Positions 27,429 through 36,790 of a stretch of DNA of 64,000 nt are shown piece by piece. The DNA lies in contig JAXMGD010000001.1 in assembly GCA_046347475.1 (NCBI GenBank), positions 1 to 64,000 on the forward strand. Direction: 5' to 3'. The stretch comes from CAMCXE01 sp046347475 (GTDB lineage: Bacteria > Pseudomonadota > Gammaproteobacteria > Pseudomonadales > Cellvibrionaceae). The notes beneath the pieces are model-generated. The model saw only the letters and a list, made by a program, of their open reading frames with translations, was not told the DNA's origin and ran no database searches. The position numbers and the translations under genes were made by a program. Position 1 is the first letter of the stretch, and each line of letters begins with the position of its first letter.

Positions 27429-27609
27429 TGGGCAAATAAATTAGCCTGACAATATAGGCGGCGTGTAAATAGATTAGCCCCTGCGCATTTATTTGGCTTG
27501 ATCTATTTTGCGCATTTGCGGTGTGAGTAGGTTGCTTATTCGATGCCTATCACAGACGCATCTAGGGGTGAGTGTGCACTATAGCTGCCTATTTTATAGG
27601 AGCGCTTTT

Positions 27610-29256
27610 ATGAGCCGAATACCTGTTTTAAGTGCTGCACTCCTGGCCGCACTGGTTTCAACCGCCTGCAGCGGGCCAGATGTAGAGGGGGCCTCGTCAA
27701 GCTCTAGCTCGTCCAGTTCTTCATCCAGTTCCTCGTCTGGCCGCAGTAGCTCAAGCGCATCGAGCAGTTCCGGGCGCGCCAGCAGTTCATCGTCCAGCAG
27801 CTCGTCCTCCAGTTCCTCGTCCAGTTCGTCTTCAAGCTCATCGTCTTCTAGTTCAGCAAGCTCCTCAAGTTCGTCGGGCGCATTAGAACCTTGGATGAGC
27901 GCGGGGGGTGCTAATTTTAATCCTGCCGTCCTTGAAAGCGGCATCAGCATGAAAGACACCCAGGGTAATATTCTGCACGCCCACGGCGGCGGCATTATTA
28001 AAGTAGGGGATTATTTTTATTGGTACGGTGAAAACCGTTACGACAACCAGGTATTTAAAAGTGTGCGTTTATATCGCTCGCGCACGTTGGGCAACTGGGA
28101 ATTCGTCAAAGATATTTTAACCGATCGCTCGGATGCCGATTTAAACAGCGCCAAAATTGAGCGCCCCAAAATAATCTACAACAGTCGCACAAAAAAATAT
28201 GTTATGTGGATGCATAAAGAAGGTGCGGATAATTATGGCCAAGCGCGTGCCGCCGTTGCCGTGGCCGATAAAATAGATGGCGATTACACCTATCGCGGCA
28301 GCTTTAGGCCGCTGGATTATATGTCGCGGGATTGTACGGCCTTTGTTGATGACGACGGCTCGGCGTATTTTCTGTCTGCGGCCAATGAAAATGCTGATTT
28401 GCATCTTTATAAATTAACTGATGATTACACCGCAATTGGCTCCTTGGTGCAAAAAATATGGGTGGGCCAAAAACGTGAAGCGCCCGCTTTAATGAAGCGC
28501 AATGGCGTGTATTTTATTTTAAGCTCTACTACCTCAGGCTGGGATCCCAATCAGGCCCGCTTCGGCACTGCTACGAGTTTAAGCGGCACCTGGAGTAGTT
28601 TACAAAACGTGGGTAACAGCACTACGTTTGATTCGCAACCTACTTTTATTATCCCCATTGACGGCACACAAACGCGCTCTTATGTGTATTTAGGCGATCG
28701 TTGGATGGATCCTAATTATCAGGATTCTAAATACGTGTGGCTGCCGCTGACATTTCCTTCTAATACCAGCATGGCATTAAATTGGTCTACGCGAGTGGCT
28801 GTGGATACCAGCAGTGGTGTTGTCGTTGGCAGCGGTTTGGAAGAGGTGAGTATTAAATCTGTTTACAGTGGTAAGTGTATGGATGTGTCGTCGGCCAGCA
28901 TGGCCGATAACGCCAATATTCTGCAATACACCTGCAGCAAGGATTACAACCAAAAATGGCGTTTTAAAGAGCTTGCTCCTGGCGAGTGGCAAATAAAAGC
29001 CCTGCATAGCAGCCGCTGTATGGATGTGGCCTCAGGCTCCAGTGATAATGGTGCCAACCTGTTGCAATACGCCTGTAACGGCGCCAACAATCAGCGCTTT
29101 CGCAAACAATATGCCTCGGACGGTTCTTTTTCATTGGTGGCTAAACAAGGCGGCAAATGTGTAGAAGTAGCTGATGCAGCGGCCGATGACGGCGGTGATA
29201 TTCGCATGTGGACCTGTTCGGGTAAAACCAATCAGCTCTGGACTGAGGCGAAATAA
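27610..29256 (+). CDS. Secreted GH43-type (subfamily 24-like) glycosidase with ricin-type lectin domain
   Basis: This 548-residue lipoprotein starts at the ATG at 27610, which has a GGAG before it and a lipobox (LVSTACSG). A long poly-Ser linker (about residues 25-95) is typical of Cellvibrio-type plant-cell-wall enzymes. The catalytic part (about 100-410) is a five-bladed propeller like exo-beta-1,3-galactanases: HAHGGGIIKVGDYFYWYGEN, ERPKIIYNSRTKKYVMWMH, and KREAPALMKRNGVYF with the likely acid Glu. The usual catalytic base Asp near the N-terminus appears absent, as in subfamily 24. Residues ~415-548 are a CBM13 beta-trefoil with GKCMDV repeats and Q-x-W-type ends. Likely substrate: arabinogalactan side chains. 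Confidence 0.85.
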   Translation: MSRIPVLSAALLAALVSTACSGPDVEGASSSSSSSSSSSSSSSGRSSSSASSSSGRASSSSSSSSSSSSSSSSSSSSSSSSSASSSSSSGALEPWMSAGGANFNPAVLESGISMKDTQGNILHAHGGGIIKVGDYFYWYGENRYDNQVFKSVRLYRSRTLGNWEFVKDILTDRSDADLNSAKIERPKIIYNSRTKKYVMWMHKEGADNYGQARAAVAVADKIDGDYTYRGSFRPLDYMSRDCTAFVDDDGSAYFLSAANENADLHLYKLTDDYTAIGSLVQKIWVGQKREAPALMKRNGVYFILSSTTSGWDPNQARFGTATSLSGTWSSLQNVGNSTTFDSQPTFIIPIDGTQTRSYVYLGDRWMDPNYQDSKYVWLPLTFPSNTSMALNWSTRVAVDTSSGVVVGSGLEEVSIKSVYSGKCMDVSSASMADNANILQYTCSKDYNQKWRFKELAPGEWQIKALHSSRCMDVASGSSDNGANLLQYACNGANNQRFRKQYASDGSFSLVAKQGGKCVEVADAAADDGGDIRMWTCSGKTNQLWTEAK

Positions 29257-29271
29257 CAGCAAAAAATTTTT

Positions 29272-29322
29272 CGCCCCACACTAAAAAACCCGGCACTAGG
29301 CCGGGTTTTTTAGTGTGGGGCG
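29272..29322. terminator. Bidirectional Rho-independent terminator
   Basis: A perfect 23-bp stem (29272-29294 with 29300-29322) has a 5-base loop. The A6/T6 runs inside the stem provide a U-run in both directions after the GC-rich tip AACCCGGC/GCCGGGTT. It lies exactly between the convergent GH43 and PepSY-like genes. Confidence 0.93.
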
Positions 29323-29328
29323 AGTTTA

Positions 29329-30276
29329 TTAATCAAAGCCTTTGGTGATGGTGGTGGGCTTAACACTTTCGTTGCGCTTGATAAGATCCAGCGAGATCTG
29401 CTCAGTTGGGCGCAAATTTAACGCTTCGGGGGCATTAATCAGTGCGGGCACTACGCTGACATAATTAAAGGTATCACCTAATTCGTGGCTGATCACGCGT
29501 GTTTCAAAGGCATATACCGGTTGCAGGTAGCTGCCATTGTTGTCGTAATAAGCAATTTTGGTTTGTAAAATTTCAAACTCTGCGGTGCTGCCAAATTCTT
29601 TGCTCATTTGGGCAATGGCTAAGCGCTTGGCTTCTTCTTCCGAATAGGTTTCGCTGCCGCTGATTTTTTTGCTGCCGGATAATTCCCGCCAGTGGCGAAT
29701 TAAGCCGATGATTTCACCCTTGTTACCAATATTAACCACCATTTTTGAACCTGGGCCAATGACCGGTACATCATTAATTTGGCGGGCAAAGTTTACGGTT
29801 ACCAATTTATCAATGACTGGGCCGGGTTTATCGCCAATCATGCTCGACGCGCGCAGGCCGCCGACGTGAGCCACCGTCACTTCACGCTCGTTGGTGGCAT
29901 TTAAACCATTGGCGGCAAGGAATGTTTGGGCGATCTTTACCGCTTCATCCTTGGCGGGCAAGGCGGGTTTAAAATCGCCTAAGTAGGCTGAAAAATTGCG
30001 TTGAAAGCGCAGATCGCCGGTTGTTAAATTTTGTTCAAACGTGGTGTTGACGTCTTTATCGGACACAAAACGCACGGTGTTATCGTCATCGGCGCGGGCC
30101 GCGGTGGGGGTTTCGCCAATAAATTGTTTCATGCTGCTCAAGGTGCTATCGGCTGTTTTTACTGGCGTGCGGCTAAATTGGTACAGGGTTAAATCAGGGC
30201 CTGCGGCCAATAGGGATTGAGCCGAAAACGTGGTGCCAGCGAGAATAATAGCGTTTACTAAAGTAGAGATTTTCAT
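29329..30276 (-). CDS. Secreted PepSY/FTP-like protein
   Basis: This 315-residue protein starts at the ATG at 30276 (AGGAAA upstream) and has a Sec signal peptide (LVNAIILAGTTFSAQSLLAA). The body resembles the FTP/PepSY propeptide region of secreted metallopeptidases: a stretch with KIAQTFLAANGLNATNERE and another with VTVNFARQINDVPVIGPGSK followed by MVVNIGNKGEIIGL. No peptidase catalytic domain follows. It is 50 bases downstream of the DUF6345 gene, in the same operon. Acting as an inhibitor or folding partner of that protein is an inference from the pairing. Confidence 0.7.
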   Translation of the reverse strand: MKISTLVNAIILAGTTFSAQSLLAAGPDLTLYQFSRTPVKTADSTLSSMKQFIGETPTAARADDDNTVRFVSDKDVNTTFEQNLTTGDLRFQRNFSAYLGDFKPALPAKDEAVKIAQTFLAANGLNATNEREVTVAHVGGLRASSMIGDKPGPVIDKLVTVNFARQINDVPVIGPGSKMVVNIGNKGEIIGLIRHWRELSGSKKISGSETYSEEEAKRLAIAQMSKEFGSTAEFEILQTKIAYYDNNGSYLQPVYAFETRVISHELGDTFNYVSVVPALINAPEALNLRPTEQISLDLIKRNESVKPTTITKGFD

Positions 30277-30326
30277 GTGAAATTTCCTGTTCATCAAAAT
30301 GTAAGTAAATAGGGGGTTAAGAACAA

Positions 30327-31088
30327 TTAATATTGCCACCAGGTTTTCATACCGTTGGTGCCACCTGCGGGGTCCGCCGCGTAGCTGCCTAAACGGTCAT
30401 TTTCGGTGGAGCTGTACATAATGGCGCTGGCAAGGCCAGGGTAGGGCGAGCCATCGGAATTAGTGGGGTTAAAAATCCAGTAGCGCTCTTCGTTCACCGC
30501 TGCAAACCAAGACTGCCACACACCGCCGTTGGCTTTTAATTTGTGTGCGTAATTATTGGGTATACCGTTGTCGGAATTACTCAGCGTGTGAAAACCCACT
30601 AATTGATGCAAACCGCGGAACATGGCGCTGTAGGGGCTAGACCAATTGGCCACTTCTGGCACGGTAGCGACAGTGTTGCAGGATTCAATAATCATAAATT
30701 CCAAATCACCACCGGTGGCTAAATCGCCGTAGGCAGGTACTGTGCGTAAATCGACCCCTTGGCTTAAGCTTTTATTGGTTTGAATGTAGTAGGCGCTGCC
30801 GTGGCCTGCTATATAAGCCAAGTCCATTTTGTCTACATAATTTTGGTGCGACGTGGTCATCATGTAGGGTTGGTTGTAGTAGTACTGAGTGTTTAAATAC
30901 CGGTGTGAACCTACGGTTTGCCAGCTTTGGAAATTCTTCACGAAATTCCACACGTTGCGCACGAAGCGGTCTTCGGCTTTATCAACATAACCGCCGATTT
31001 CACGATCCGCTGCAAAGCTGTTGAATGAGATGCAGGCAAAACCTGCTAGGCATAATCCTTTAATTAATGATTGTTTAGTAAGTGACAT
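30327..31088 (-). CDS. Secreted DUF6345-type protein, possible clan-CD-like peptidase
   Basis: This 253-residue protein starts at the ATG at 31088 (GGAGA upstream); a longer frame upstream is rejected because it lacks a signal peptide. The signal is LIKGLCLAGFACISFNSFAA. The body contains MDLAYIAGHGSAYYI and LEFMIIESCNTVAT: a hydrophobic strand followed by His-Gly, then a second strand followed by Cys. That is the arrangement of the catalytic dyad in caspase-like clan CD cysteine peptidases. Homologues are known as DUF6345 with no assigned activity. It is followed in the operon by a PepSY-like protein. Peptidase activity is an inference. Confidence 0.75.
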   Translation of the reverse strand: MSLTKQSLIKGLCLAGFACISFNSFAADREIGGYVDKAEDRFVRNVWNFVKNFQSWQTVGSHRYLNTQYYYNQPYMMTTSHQNYVDKMDLAYIAGHGSAYYIQTNKSLSQGVDLRTVPAYGDLATGGDLEFMIIESCNTVATVPEVANWSSPYSAMFRGLHQLVGFHTLSNSDNGIPNNYAHKLKANGGVWQSWFAAVNEERYWIFNPTNSDGSPYPGLASAIMYSSTENDRLGSYAADPAGGTNGMKTWWQY

Positions 31089-31543
31089 AATTTTCTCCAA
31101 TAGTTGGGTTATTGAAGGCAGTGTGTTGGTTAACTCCTTGCCTTTGGTTTCCTTCTGTTGCCGCTTGCCTCTTATCCTGTCCCGAGTGATTACTAAGTCC
31201 TTGTGGAATTCAAGTAGCGCCGAAGTGGTTGTCACTTTAGGGGAGTGTGTTTTTGCGGGCAGTGATTATTTCCGCTGCGAATCTGTGATTTTTTACCACA
31301 GGCCATTAGCTTATTAATTGGGCAGGCTGCATTCTTGCTGCCCTGAGATGTGCTATTAGGGGGGCGAGAAATATTTCTATAATTGAGCACCTTAGGAAAT
31401 TCACCTTCCGCGAACTCCCAAAGGTGTTTTCGTGCTCAGTCGGTCATTTTTGCCGCATAAATTCACTAATTTCGCGCGTAAATAACCAGCCTTTATCACT
31501 AAAATTGAATTTCCAGCGGTGCCCTGTGGCTATTCAAGCAGGG
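31089..31543. other. Gene-free region between the mprF-like gene and the DUF6345 operon
   Basis: This stretch holds the promoter of the DUF6345 operon. Near 31395-31435 CACCTT and AAAGGTG can pair, giving a weak hairpin downstream of the mprF-like gene. On the minus strand 31445-31540 can be read without a start codon as a short peptide ending in TREISEFMRQK; this could be a remnant, but nothing supports a gene. Confidence 0.4.
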
Positions 31544-34093
31544 TTACTCGCTGCTGGTTTTGGGCGCGCCGGATATTAATGCCACCAAGCTTAATAACAC
31601 CTTGGGCAGGTGCATACTGGAGGGAACGGCTAGATAACGCGGCTCCCATAAAGGGGCGAATTTTTCTTTGTACGCGCGCAGGCCCACAAAACCATAAAAT
31701 TCGCTGCCGAATGTGTACACATAAGCGCCCACTTTATGCCACAGGGACGCTAAGCGGTCGTTATCGAGGCCGGACAGGGGTGCCATACCTAAATTAAATG
31801 CCTGATAGCCTTCGGCCTTAGCCCAAAAAATAACACTCAGGGTGAGATATTCCATCACCGATTTAGGTGCGTCTGGGTGGTAGCGCATTAAATCAATGGA
31901 CATTTCCGCTTTGTTTTCAGGCCGTAAAATATTCATAAACGCCACTATGCGCTCGCTGTTGCGCACAATCGCTGTGTCGCAGCAGGATAAATAATTGTAA
32001 TCACAGCGGCCGAGGGAAAAACTTTTTTCTTTGGCATTTTTTTCTGTCAACCAGGCTTTGGAAATAGTGGCAATCTCCGGCCAGATTGCGCCAAATTCTT
32101 CTGCAGGTATGACTTCAAACTGCCAGCCGTCGCGGGGCATTTTATTGAGTAAATTGCGCATGGAGGCGCGGGCGGCGCCCTGGGTGTGAAAGTCAGCTAA
32201 ATTAATTTTGGCCTCTTCGCCGAGTTTGACTAGGTGTAAACCCATATCAATATAAATTGGCAAATGAGCTGTGGTCACGCGGTAAAATACAATTTTAGCG
32301 CCCACCTTGTCGGCCGCTTCGCGAAAGGCGCTAATTAAAGCGGGGAATTCAGCCGCTTCGCCACAGGGGTCGCTCATGGCGTACCAGTAGGCCGCTGTGG
32401 GAATATAGGCAATAAAGGCTTTTTCATTGGCGGACCAAAAATAGAATTTATCGCCGGTCAGGGCGAGGAAGTGATCCGAGTTGGGAGATTGCTGCACCAG
32501 GCTTTCGGCGCTGAGTACCTCTTCTTCACTGGGCAGCGGCGCTTGGTAGGGTTTTTTCTGGGTGAAAAACCAAATAGCACCACACAGGCCAAAAATAATT
32601 AAAAACAATTGTGCGCGCAGAAAACGCGAGGCGTGGCTGTCTAATTCAAATTGCCACCACAGCTCGTGGCTGTATTCTACTTCTTTGTAGCAGAAAAACC
32701 CCACCCAAATAGAAAACGCCAAAATAACCGCAATTAACACCCACCAGTGGCGGTTTAGCAGGCGAATATTCAAGGCGCTGTCGCGATAAAAATGGTGTTT
32801 ACTGGGAATTAATAAGGCCAGTACCGCTAATAAAGCCAGGGCTTCTTCGTAATCTATGCCTTTAAGCAGCGAGGCTACTATGCCTAAGCACAATAAATAC
32901 ACGGTAATGTAATAAGATGAGCGAATGCGCAGGCTGACCGCGCGGGCTAAAAATAATAAAACCAGCCCTACAATGCTGCCCACCAGATGGGAGATTTCAA
33001 TAAACGGCAGGCCGATAATATCCATCAGCACTTCCAGGCGGTCATCCAGCGCACTGGTATTGCCGGAGATTAATAAAATTAACCCGGCGATGAGTAACAG
33101 GAGGGAGAGAATTTTAGGAAAACTATAATTCACCACGGCTAACGGCAGGTGCGCAAAACGCAAAAAACGCTGCACCCCTTGGCGGGAGGCGTACACCGTG
33201 CGCCATTCGTACACGAATAAAAACACACCGGATACACACAGGGGAATCAGGTGATACATCAGCCGGTAGGCCAATAGGGCGGCCATTAGATTAGCGGTTT
33301 GGTAGGGGTTTAATAACAGCCAATAACCGCCTTCAAAAACCCCTAATCCACCGGGTGTGATACCCACAATACCCGCCGCTAAGGCCGCCAAAAAAGCCGA
33401 GGCATGCTGCATGATCGGCAGTGTGTCGGCCGGCATGAATTGCCACAACACGGCGGCCGCGCAGGCAATATGGCCCAGAGCGGCAGCGACGGAAAACAGT
33501 TTTAATTGCTTAATACTGCTGAGCCAATCGGCCGCCATAATGCTGGGGGCCCAATTGGAAAAACGCAGCGCGCAAAATAGGCCTAAAGCGCCTATGCCCA
33601 GCGCCGTTATCAGCCCTTGCAGCCAAAAACTGCCGCTCAATAATAGCTGGCCTTGGCCGAGGGCGATGGTTTGTGCCACACACCACAGGCTGATAAAACC
33701 TAAAATAAAACTGGTGCTGTTGTGGCGTTTTAATTGTTGGATGGCCTCGGCACTGGCGGGGGATTCCGGGTAGAGCCTATAGCGGGAGGAATCCCATTGG
33801 CGGGCAAGGCCTGCGGTATTTTGGCTAAAGGTTTCGCCGATAAAACCCGCCAGGATAATATCCCGCCGCGCCAATTGAGGCTGGTGGCGCAAATGCCAAT
33901 AATCCCCCAGCAGTGAACAGGCATAAGAGGCGCAGGTAAATAGGGCCGCCCAACACCACTGGCTTGCCTGAATATGCAAAAATGCTTGGTAAATATCGCT
34001 TAGGGCAACCGGGTGCCATTGCCAGACGGCAAAACCAATAATCAAGCTACACAGTACTATCGATAACGCTGGTAGTAGCGTTTTTTTATTCAT
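31544..34093 (-). CDS. mprF: MprF-like bifunctional aminoacyl-phosphatidylglycerol synthase/flippase
   Basis: This is an 849-residue inner-membrane protein when started at the ATG at 34093 (GAGG upstream). The N-terminal two-thirds has about 13-14 membrane helices, including the flippase domain (GIVGITPGGLGVFEGGYWLLL). The C-terminal ~300 residues are the DUF2156 transferase (FYFWSANEKAFIAYIPTAAY, then YRVTTAHLPIYIDMGLHLVK). It moves an amino acid (Ala or Lys) from aminoacyl-tRNA to phosphatidylglycerol, lowering the negative surface charge and the sensitivity to cationic peptides. Which amino acid is used cannot be told. It follows the ferredoxin gene closely and may be cotranscribed. Confidence 0.9.
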   Translation of the reverse strand: MNKKTLLPALSIVLCSLIIGFAVWQWHPVALSDIYQAFLHIQASQWCWAALFTCASYACSLLGDYWHLRHQPQLARRDIILAGFIGETFSQNTAGLARQWDSSRYRLYPESPASAEAIQQLKRHNSTSFILGFISLWCVAQTIALGQGQLLLSGSFWLQGLITALGIGALGLFCALRFSNWAPSIMAADWLSSIKQLKLFSVAAALGHIACAAAVLWQFMPADTLPIMQHASAFLAALAAGIVGITPGGLGVFEGGYWLLLNPYQTANLMAALLAYRLMYHLIPLCVSGVFLFVYEWRTVYASRQGVQRFLRFAHLPLAVVNYSFPKILSLLLLIAGLILLISGNTSALDDRLEVLMDIIGLPFIEISHLVGSIVGLVLLFLARAVSLRIRSSYYITVYLLCLGIVASLLKGIDYEEALALLAVLALLIPSKHHFYRDSALNIRLLNRHWWVLIAVILAFSIWVGFFCYKEVEYSHELWWQFELDSHASRFLRAQLFLIIFGLCGAIWFFTQKKPYQAPLPSEEEVLSAESLVQQSPNSDHFLALTGDKFYFWSANEKAFIAYIPTAAYWYAMSDPCGEAAEFPALISAFREAADKVGAKIVFYRVTTAHLPIYIDMGLHLVKLGEEAKINLADFHTQGAARASMRNLLNKMPRDGWQFEVIPAEEFGAIWPEIATISKAWLTEKNAKEKSFSLGRCDYNYLSCCDTAIVRNSERIVAFMNILRPENKAEMSIDLMRYHPDAPKSVMEYLTLSVIFWAKAEGYQAFNLGMAPLSGLDNDRLASLWHKVGAYVYTFGSEFYGFVGLRAYKEKFAPLWEPRYLAVPSSMHLPKVLLSLVALISGAPKTSSE

Positions 34094-34130
34094 TAAATGC
34101 CTCATAAAAAGGAGTAATTTTTCTGCGCCT

Positions 34131-34382
34131 TTAAGGGGTGGCTTTTTTAGCACCCTCAGCCTTCGGCAGAATTAAAATGCAGTCAATCGGGCAGACTTCA
34201 ATGCAGGTAGGTGTGTGGTAATAATCCTCGCAGCCTATGCAGGTGGCGGGATTTATTTGGTAGTGTTTTCCCTCAAAGGCGATGGATTCGCTGGGGCACT
34301 GGGGCACACACATATCGCAGTTAATGCACTCATCATTAATCCACAAATATTCATCTGGCCTGAGGGTTTTAGGGCTCGCCAT
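34131..34382 (-). CDS. YfhL-family 2[4Fe-4S] ferredoxin
   Basis: This 83-residue ferredoxin has the clusters ECINCDMCVPQCP (first) and CIGCEDYYHTPTCIEVCP (second). The spacing inside the second motif is longer, as in the YfhL/alvin-type group. A C-terminal extension (KAEGAKKATP) follows. Its start overlaps the end of trhP by 14 bases, so it is likely the electron donor to TrhP or to another hydroxylation step of tRNA cmo5U synthesis. Confidence 0.9.
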   Translation of the reverse strand: MASPKTLRPDEYLWINDECINCDMCVPQCPSESIAFEGKHYQINPATCIGCEDYYHTPTCIEVCPIDCILILPKAEGAKKATP

Positions 34383-35664
34383 GGATTTTTACCAGCATGG
34401 CATGGGCGGCATTAATACTCTGGGGGATTTTCAGGCTGACGATGTGGCCTGAGCCCGGCGCAACACTCACGGCTTGCCCCTGTTTATTGCGAATCTCCTG
34501 GGCGCTAAACCGATAATTACCCTTGGGTGTGAGCAGTAATAATTCATCATTAAGCGCAAAGCGGTTTTTCACATCCACCTGAATTTCATCATCGCTCAGC
34601 TGGGCCATAATTTCGCCGACTAATTGTTGGCTCTCGCCCACACTTGTGCCCTGCTGATAATTTTGCAAGGACACGGGCGTGTGACGCTGTAAAAAACCCG
34701 CGGTGTAACCGCGGTTGGCCAGGCCGTCTAATTCGCGCAGTAATTCGGGGTTAAAGGCGCGCCCGGCGGTGGCATCGTCTATGGCGCGGCGGTATACCTG
34801 GGCGGTGCGGGCCACATAATAAGGGGATTTGGTGCGGCCCTCGATTTTTAATGAGTCAACACCTACGGCGATGAGTTTTTCTACCTGCTCCACCGCGCGT
34901 AAATCTTTGGAGTTAAATAAATAACTGCCGTGTTCGTCTTCTTCCAGGGCAAATAATTCCCCCGGGTGCTCCGCCTGTTCCACAAATACACTTTTAGGCT
35001 CGGGCGTGTAGTTTTGTACGGGAATTAAATCCTGGTTATCTTCCGCCGCGCTGTGGGTTTGATAATTCCAGCGGCAGGCGTTGGTGCAGGCGCCTTGGTT
35101 GGCATCGCGTTTATTCACGTAACTGGAAATTAAACAGCGGCCGGAATAAGCCATACACAAGGCGCCGTGGACAAATACTTCTAATTGCATATCCGGGCAG
35201 CGCTGTTTAATTTCAGCAATTTCATTAATGCTTAATTCCCGCGATAAAATCACCCGCTCAATGCCGATGCTCTGCCAGAATGTTACCGCCGCCCAATTCA
35301 TGGTGTTGGCCTGCACGGATAAATGCAGGGGCATCTGCGGGAAATGCTCGCGCATAAGCGCGATAATGCCAGGGTCGGAAACGATCATGGCATCGGGTTT
35401 TAAATCCACCACCGGCGCCATATCACTAATAAAATTCTGCAATTTAGCGTTGTGGGGCGCAATGTTGGTGACGAGGTATAATTTTTTGCCCAGGCTGTGC
35501 GCGGTATTAATGCCTGTGGCTAAATTATCCAAATCAAATTCGTTATTGCGCACCCGCAGGCTAAAGCGCGGCTGGCCGGCATAAACCGCATCGGCGCCGT
35601 AGGCAAAGGCTAGGTTTAAGGCTTTTAAGCTGCCGGCGGGGGATAATAATTCGGTGGGTGTCAT
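34369..35664 (-). CDS. trhP: tRNA uridine hydroxylation protein TrhP (YegQ, U32 peptidase family)
   Basis: This 431-residue protein starts at the ATG at 35664, matching the family start (TELLSPAGSL); an upstream ATG at 35709 would add 15 residues. It has the U32 signature: YGADAVYAGQPRFSLRVRNNEFD, VFVHGALCMAYSGRCLISSY and the Cys-rich ACTNACRWNYQ that holds an iron-sulfur cluster. In E. coli TrhP takes part in prephenate-dependent hydroxylation of wobble U34. The overlapping ferredoxin gene supports an iron-sulfur redox role rather than peptidase activity. Confidence 0.92.
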   Translation of the reverse strand: MTPTELLSPAGSLKALNLAFAYGADAVYAGQPRFSLRVRNNEFDLDNLATGINTAHSLGKKLYLVTNIAPHNAKLQNFISDMAPVVDLKPDAMIVSDPGIIALMREHFPQMPLHLSVQANTMNWAAVTFWQSIGIERVILSRELSINEIAEIKQRCPDMQLEVFVHGALCMAYSGRCLISSYVNKRDANQGACTNACRWNYQTHSAAEDNQDLIPVQNYTPEPKSVFVEQAEHPGELFALEEDEHGSYLFNSKDLRAVEQVEKLIAVGVDSLKIEGRTKSPYYVARTAQVYRRAIDDATAGRAFNPELLRELDGLANRGYTAGFLQRHTPVSLQNYQQGTSVGESQQLVGEIMAQLSDDEIQVDVKNRFALNDELLLLTPKGNYRFSAQEIRNKQGQAVSVAPGSGHIVSLKIPQSINAAHAMLVKIHGEP

Positions 35665-35769
35665 AAAAAATTCAGAAGGTGTAAGGGCTAAGCGCAAGCT
35701 GAAATGCACGCGGCGGGCTTTTGAAAAAGCGGCGGAGTTTACGCGCTTTTTACCCCCTTTGCCTAAGGG

Positions 35770-36588
35770 CTACCACCAAGTAAAGCCGCTAACCTTGACG
35801 CCCATCAAAATATCGCTGTAGCTGCGCTGGGCTTGCTCGCTCTCTATGGCTGCGCCTAAACACACATGCAGGGGCAATAGGTGCTCTTCTCTGGGGTGAC
35901 AAAAGCGCGCCTCTGGCGCTGCCTGCCAATCAATTAAGCGCGCGCAGCGCGCCTGATGGCTCAACTCCTCGCCGCACAGCGCTGCATTTAACCAGTCATC
36001 AAAGGTGCTGCTGCGGGTGAGGTTGGCCTGCGAGGGCTGGAAAAACGCCGCCATATTATGAAAGGACAATCCCGAGCCCATGATCAACACCCCCTCGCGG
36101 CGCAAGGGCGCGAGGGCGGCGCCGAGCGCTATATGGGCGGCTGGGTTAAGCCCCTGTAGGAGGGATAATTGCACCACCGGAATATCCGCCTTGGGGTGGC
36201 TGAGCATCAGGGGCACAAAACAGCCGTGATCCCAATTGCGCACCTGGGTGCCCGCCGCAATGCCCGCCTGGTTCAGGCGCTTAGCCCAGGCGGCCGCGCG
36301 CTCAGGGGCGCCGGGGGCCGGGTAGCGGTATTGGTAGGTATGGGGCGGAAAGCCTGCGTAATCGAACATTAATTCCGGCTGCGCACCTGCGGTAAAAAGT
36401 GCACTGGGCGCTTCCCAGTGGGCGCTAATCAGCAGTATAACCTCGGGCCTTGGCAACTCCCCTAAGCTCTGCAAATAGGTGGTAAGGCTTCGGTGGGCCG
36501 GGTCCTGCATCAGGGGCAGGGGGCCGCCGCCGTGGGGTAAATACACCACCGGCATCAGTGGCTGGGTGTTTGTTATGGCTGTTGTCAT
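35770..36588 (-). CDS. DODA-type extradiol ring-opening dioxygenase (YgiD-like)
   Basis: This 272-residue protein of the class III extradiol dioxygenase family has LPHGGGPLPLM at the N-terminus, a middle SGLSFHNM and C-terminal CHPREEHLLPLHV, which hold the likely metal-binding His residues. The length fits YgiD/4,5-DOPA-dioxygenase-like proteins. It should open catechol rings with non-heme iron or zinc in the cytoplasm; the native substrate is unknown. It is a single gene, 105 bases upstream of trhP on the same strand. Confidence 0.88.
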   Translation of the reverse strand: MTTAITNTQPLMPVVYLPHGGGPLPLMQDPAHRSLTTYLQSLGELPRPEVILLISAHWEAPSALFTAGAQPELMFDYAGFPPHTYQYRYPAPGAPERAAAWAKRLNQAGIAAGTQVRNWDHGCFVPLMLSHPKADIPVVQLSLLQGLNPAAHIALGAALAPLRREGVLIMGSGLSFHNMAAFFQPSQANLTRSSTFDDWLNAALCGEELSHQARCARLIDWQAAPEARFCHPREEHLLPLHVCLGAAIESEQAQRSYSDILMGVKVSGFTWW

Positions 36589-36790
36589 GGGCTTAGGCTC
36601 AGAAAAATAGCGTCAGGAGTGGGTGCAGTATCGGCCTTTTTGTCAATAAATAAAGGCACTTGATCGGCTGCTGCGAGGGTTTTGCTCGCAGGAGCATTCA
36701 TTTAGAATGCCGAGGCTTTGCACGCTCTAGCCTGCTTCTCACCTCCTTCCTCTAGCGCCGCGCCCGTTTTTTCGTTTTAAGGTAAAAATT

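Noticed and set aside
27594..27995. Long acidic (Glu/Asp/Leu) minus-strand frame over the GH43 gene start
   Set aside because: It is the antisense of the poly-Ser linker codons; the plus-strand lipoprotein is clearly the real gene.
31445..31540. Short startless peptide ending TREISEFMRQK downstream of the mprF-like gene
   Set aside because: Protein-like, but with no start codon and too short to call.
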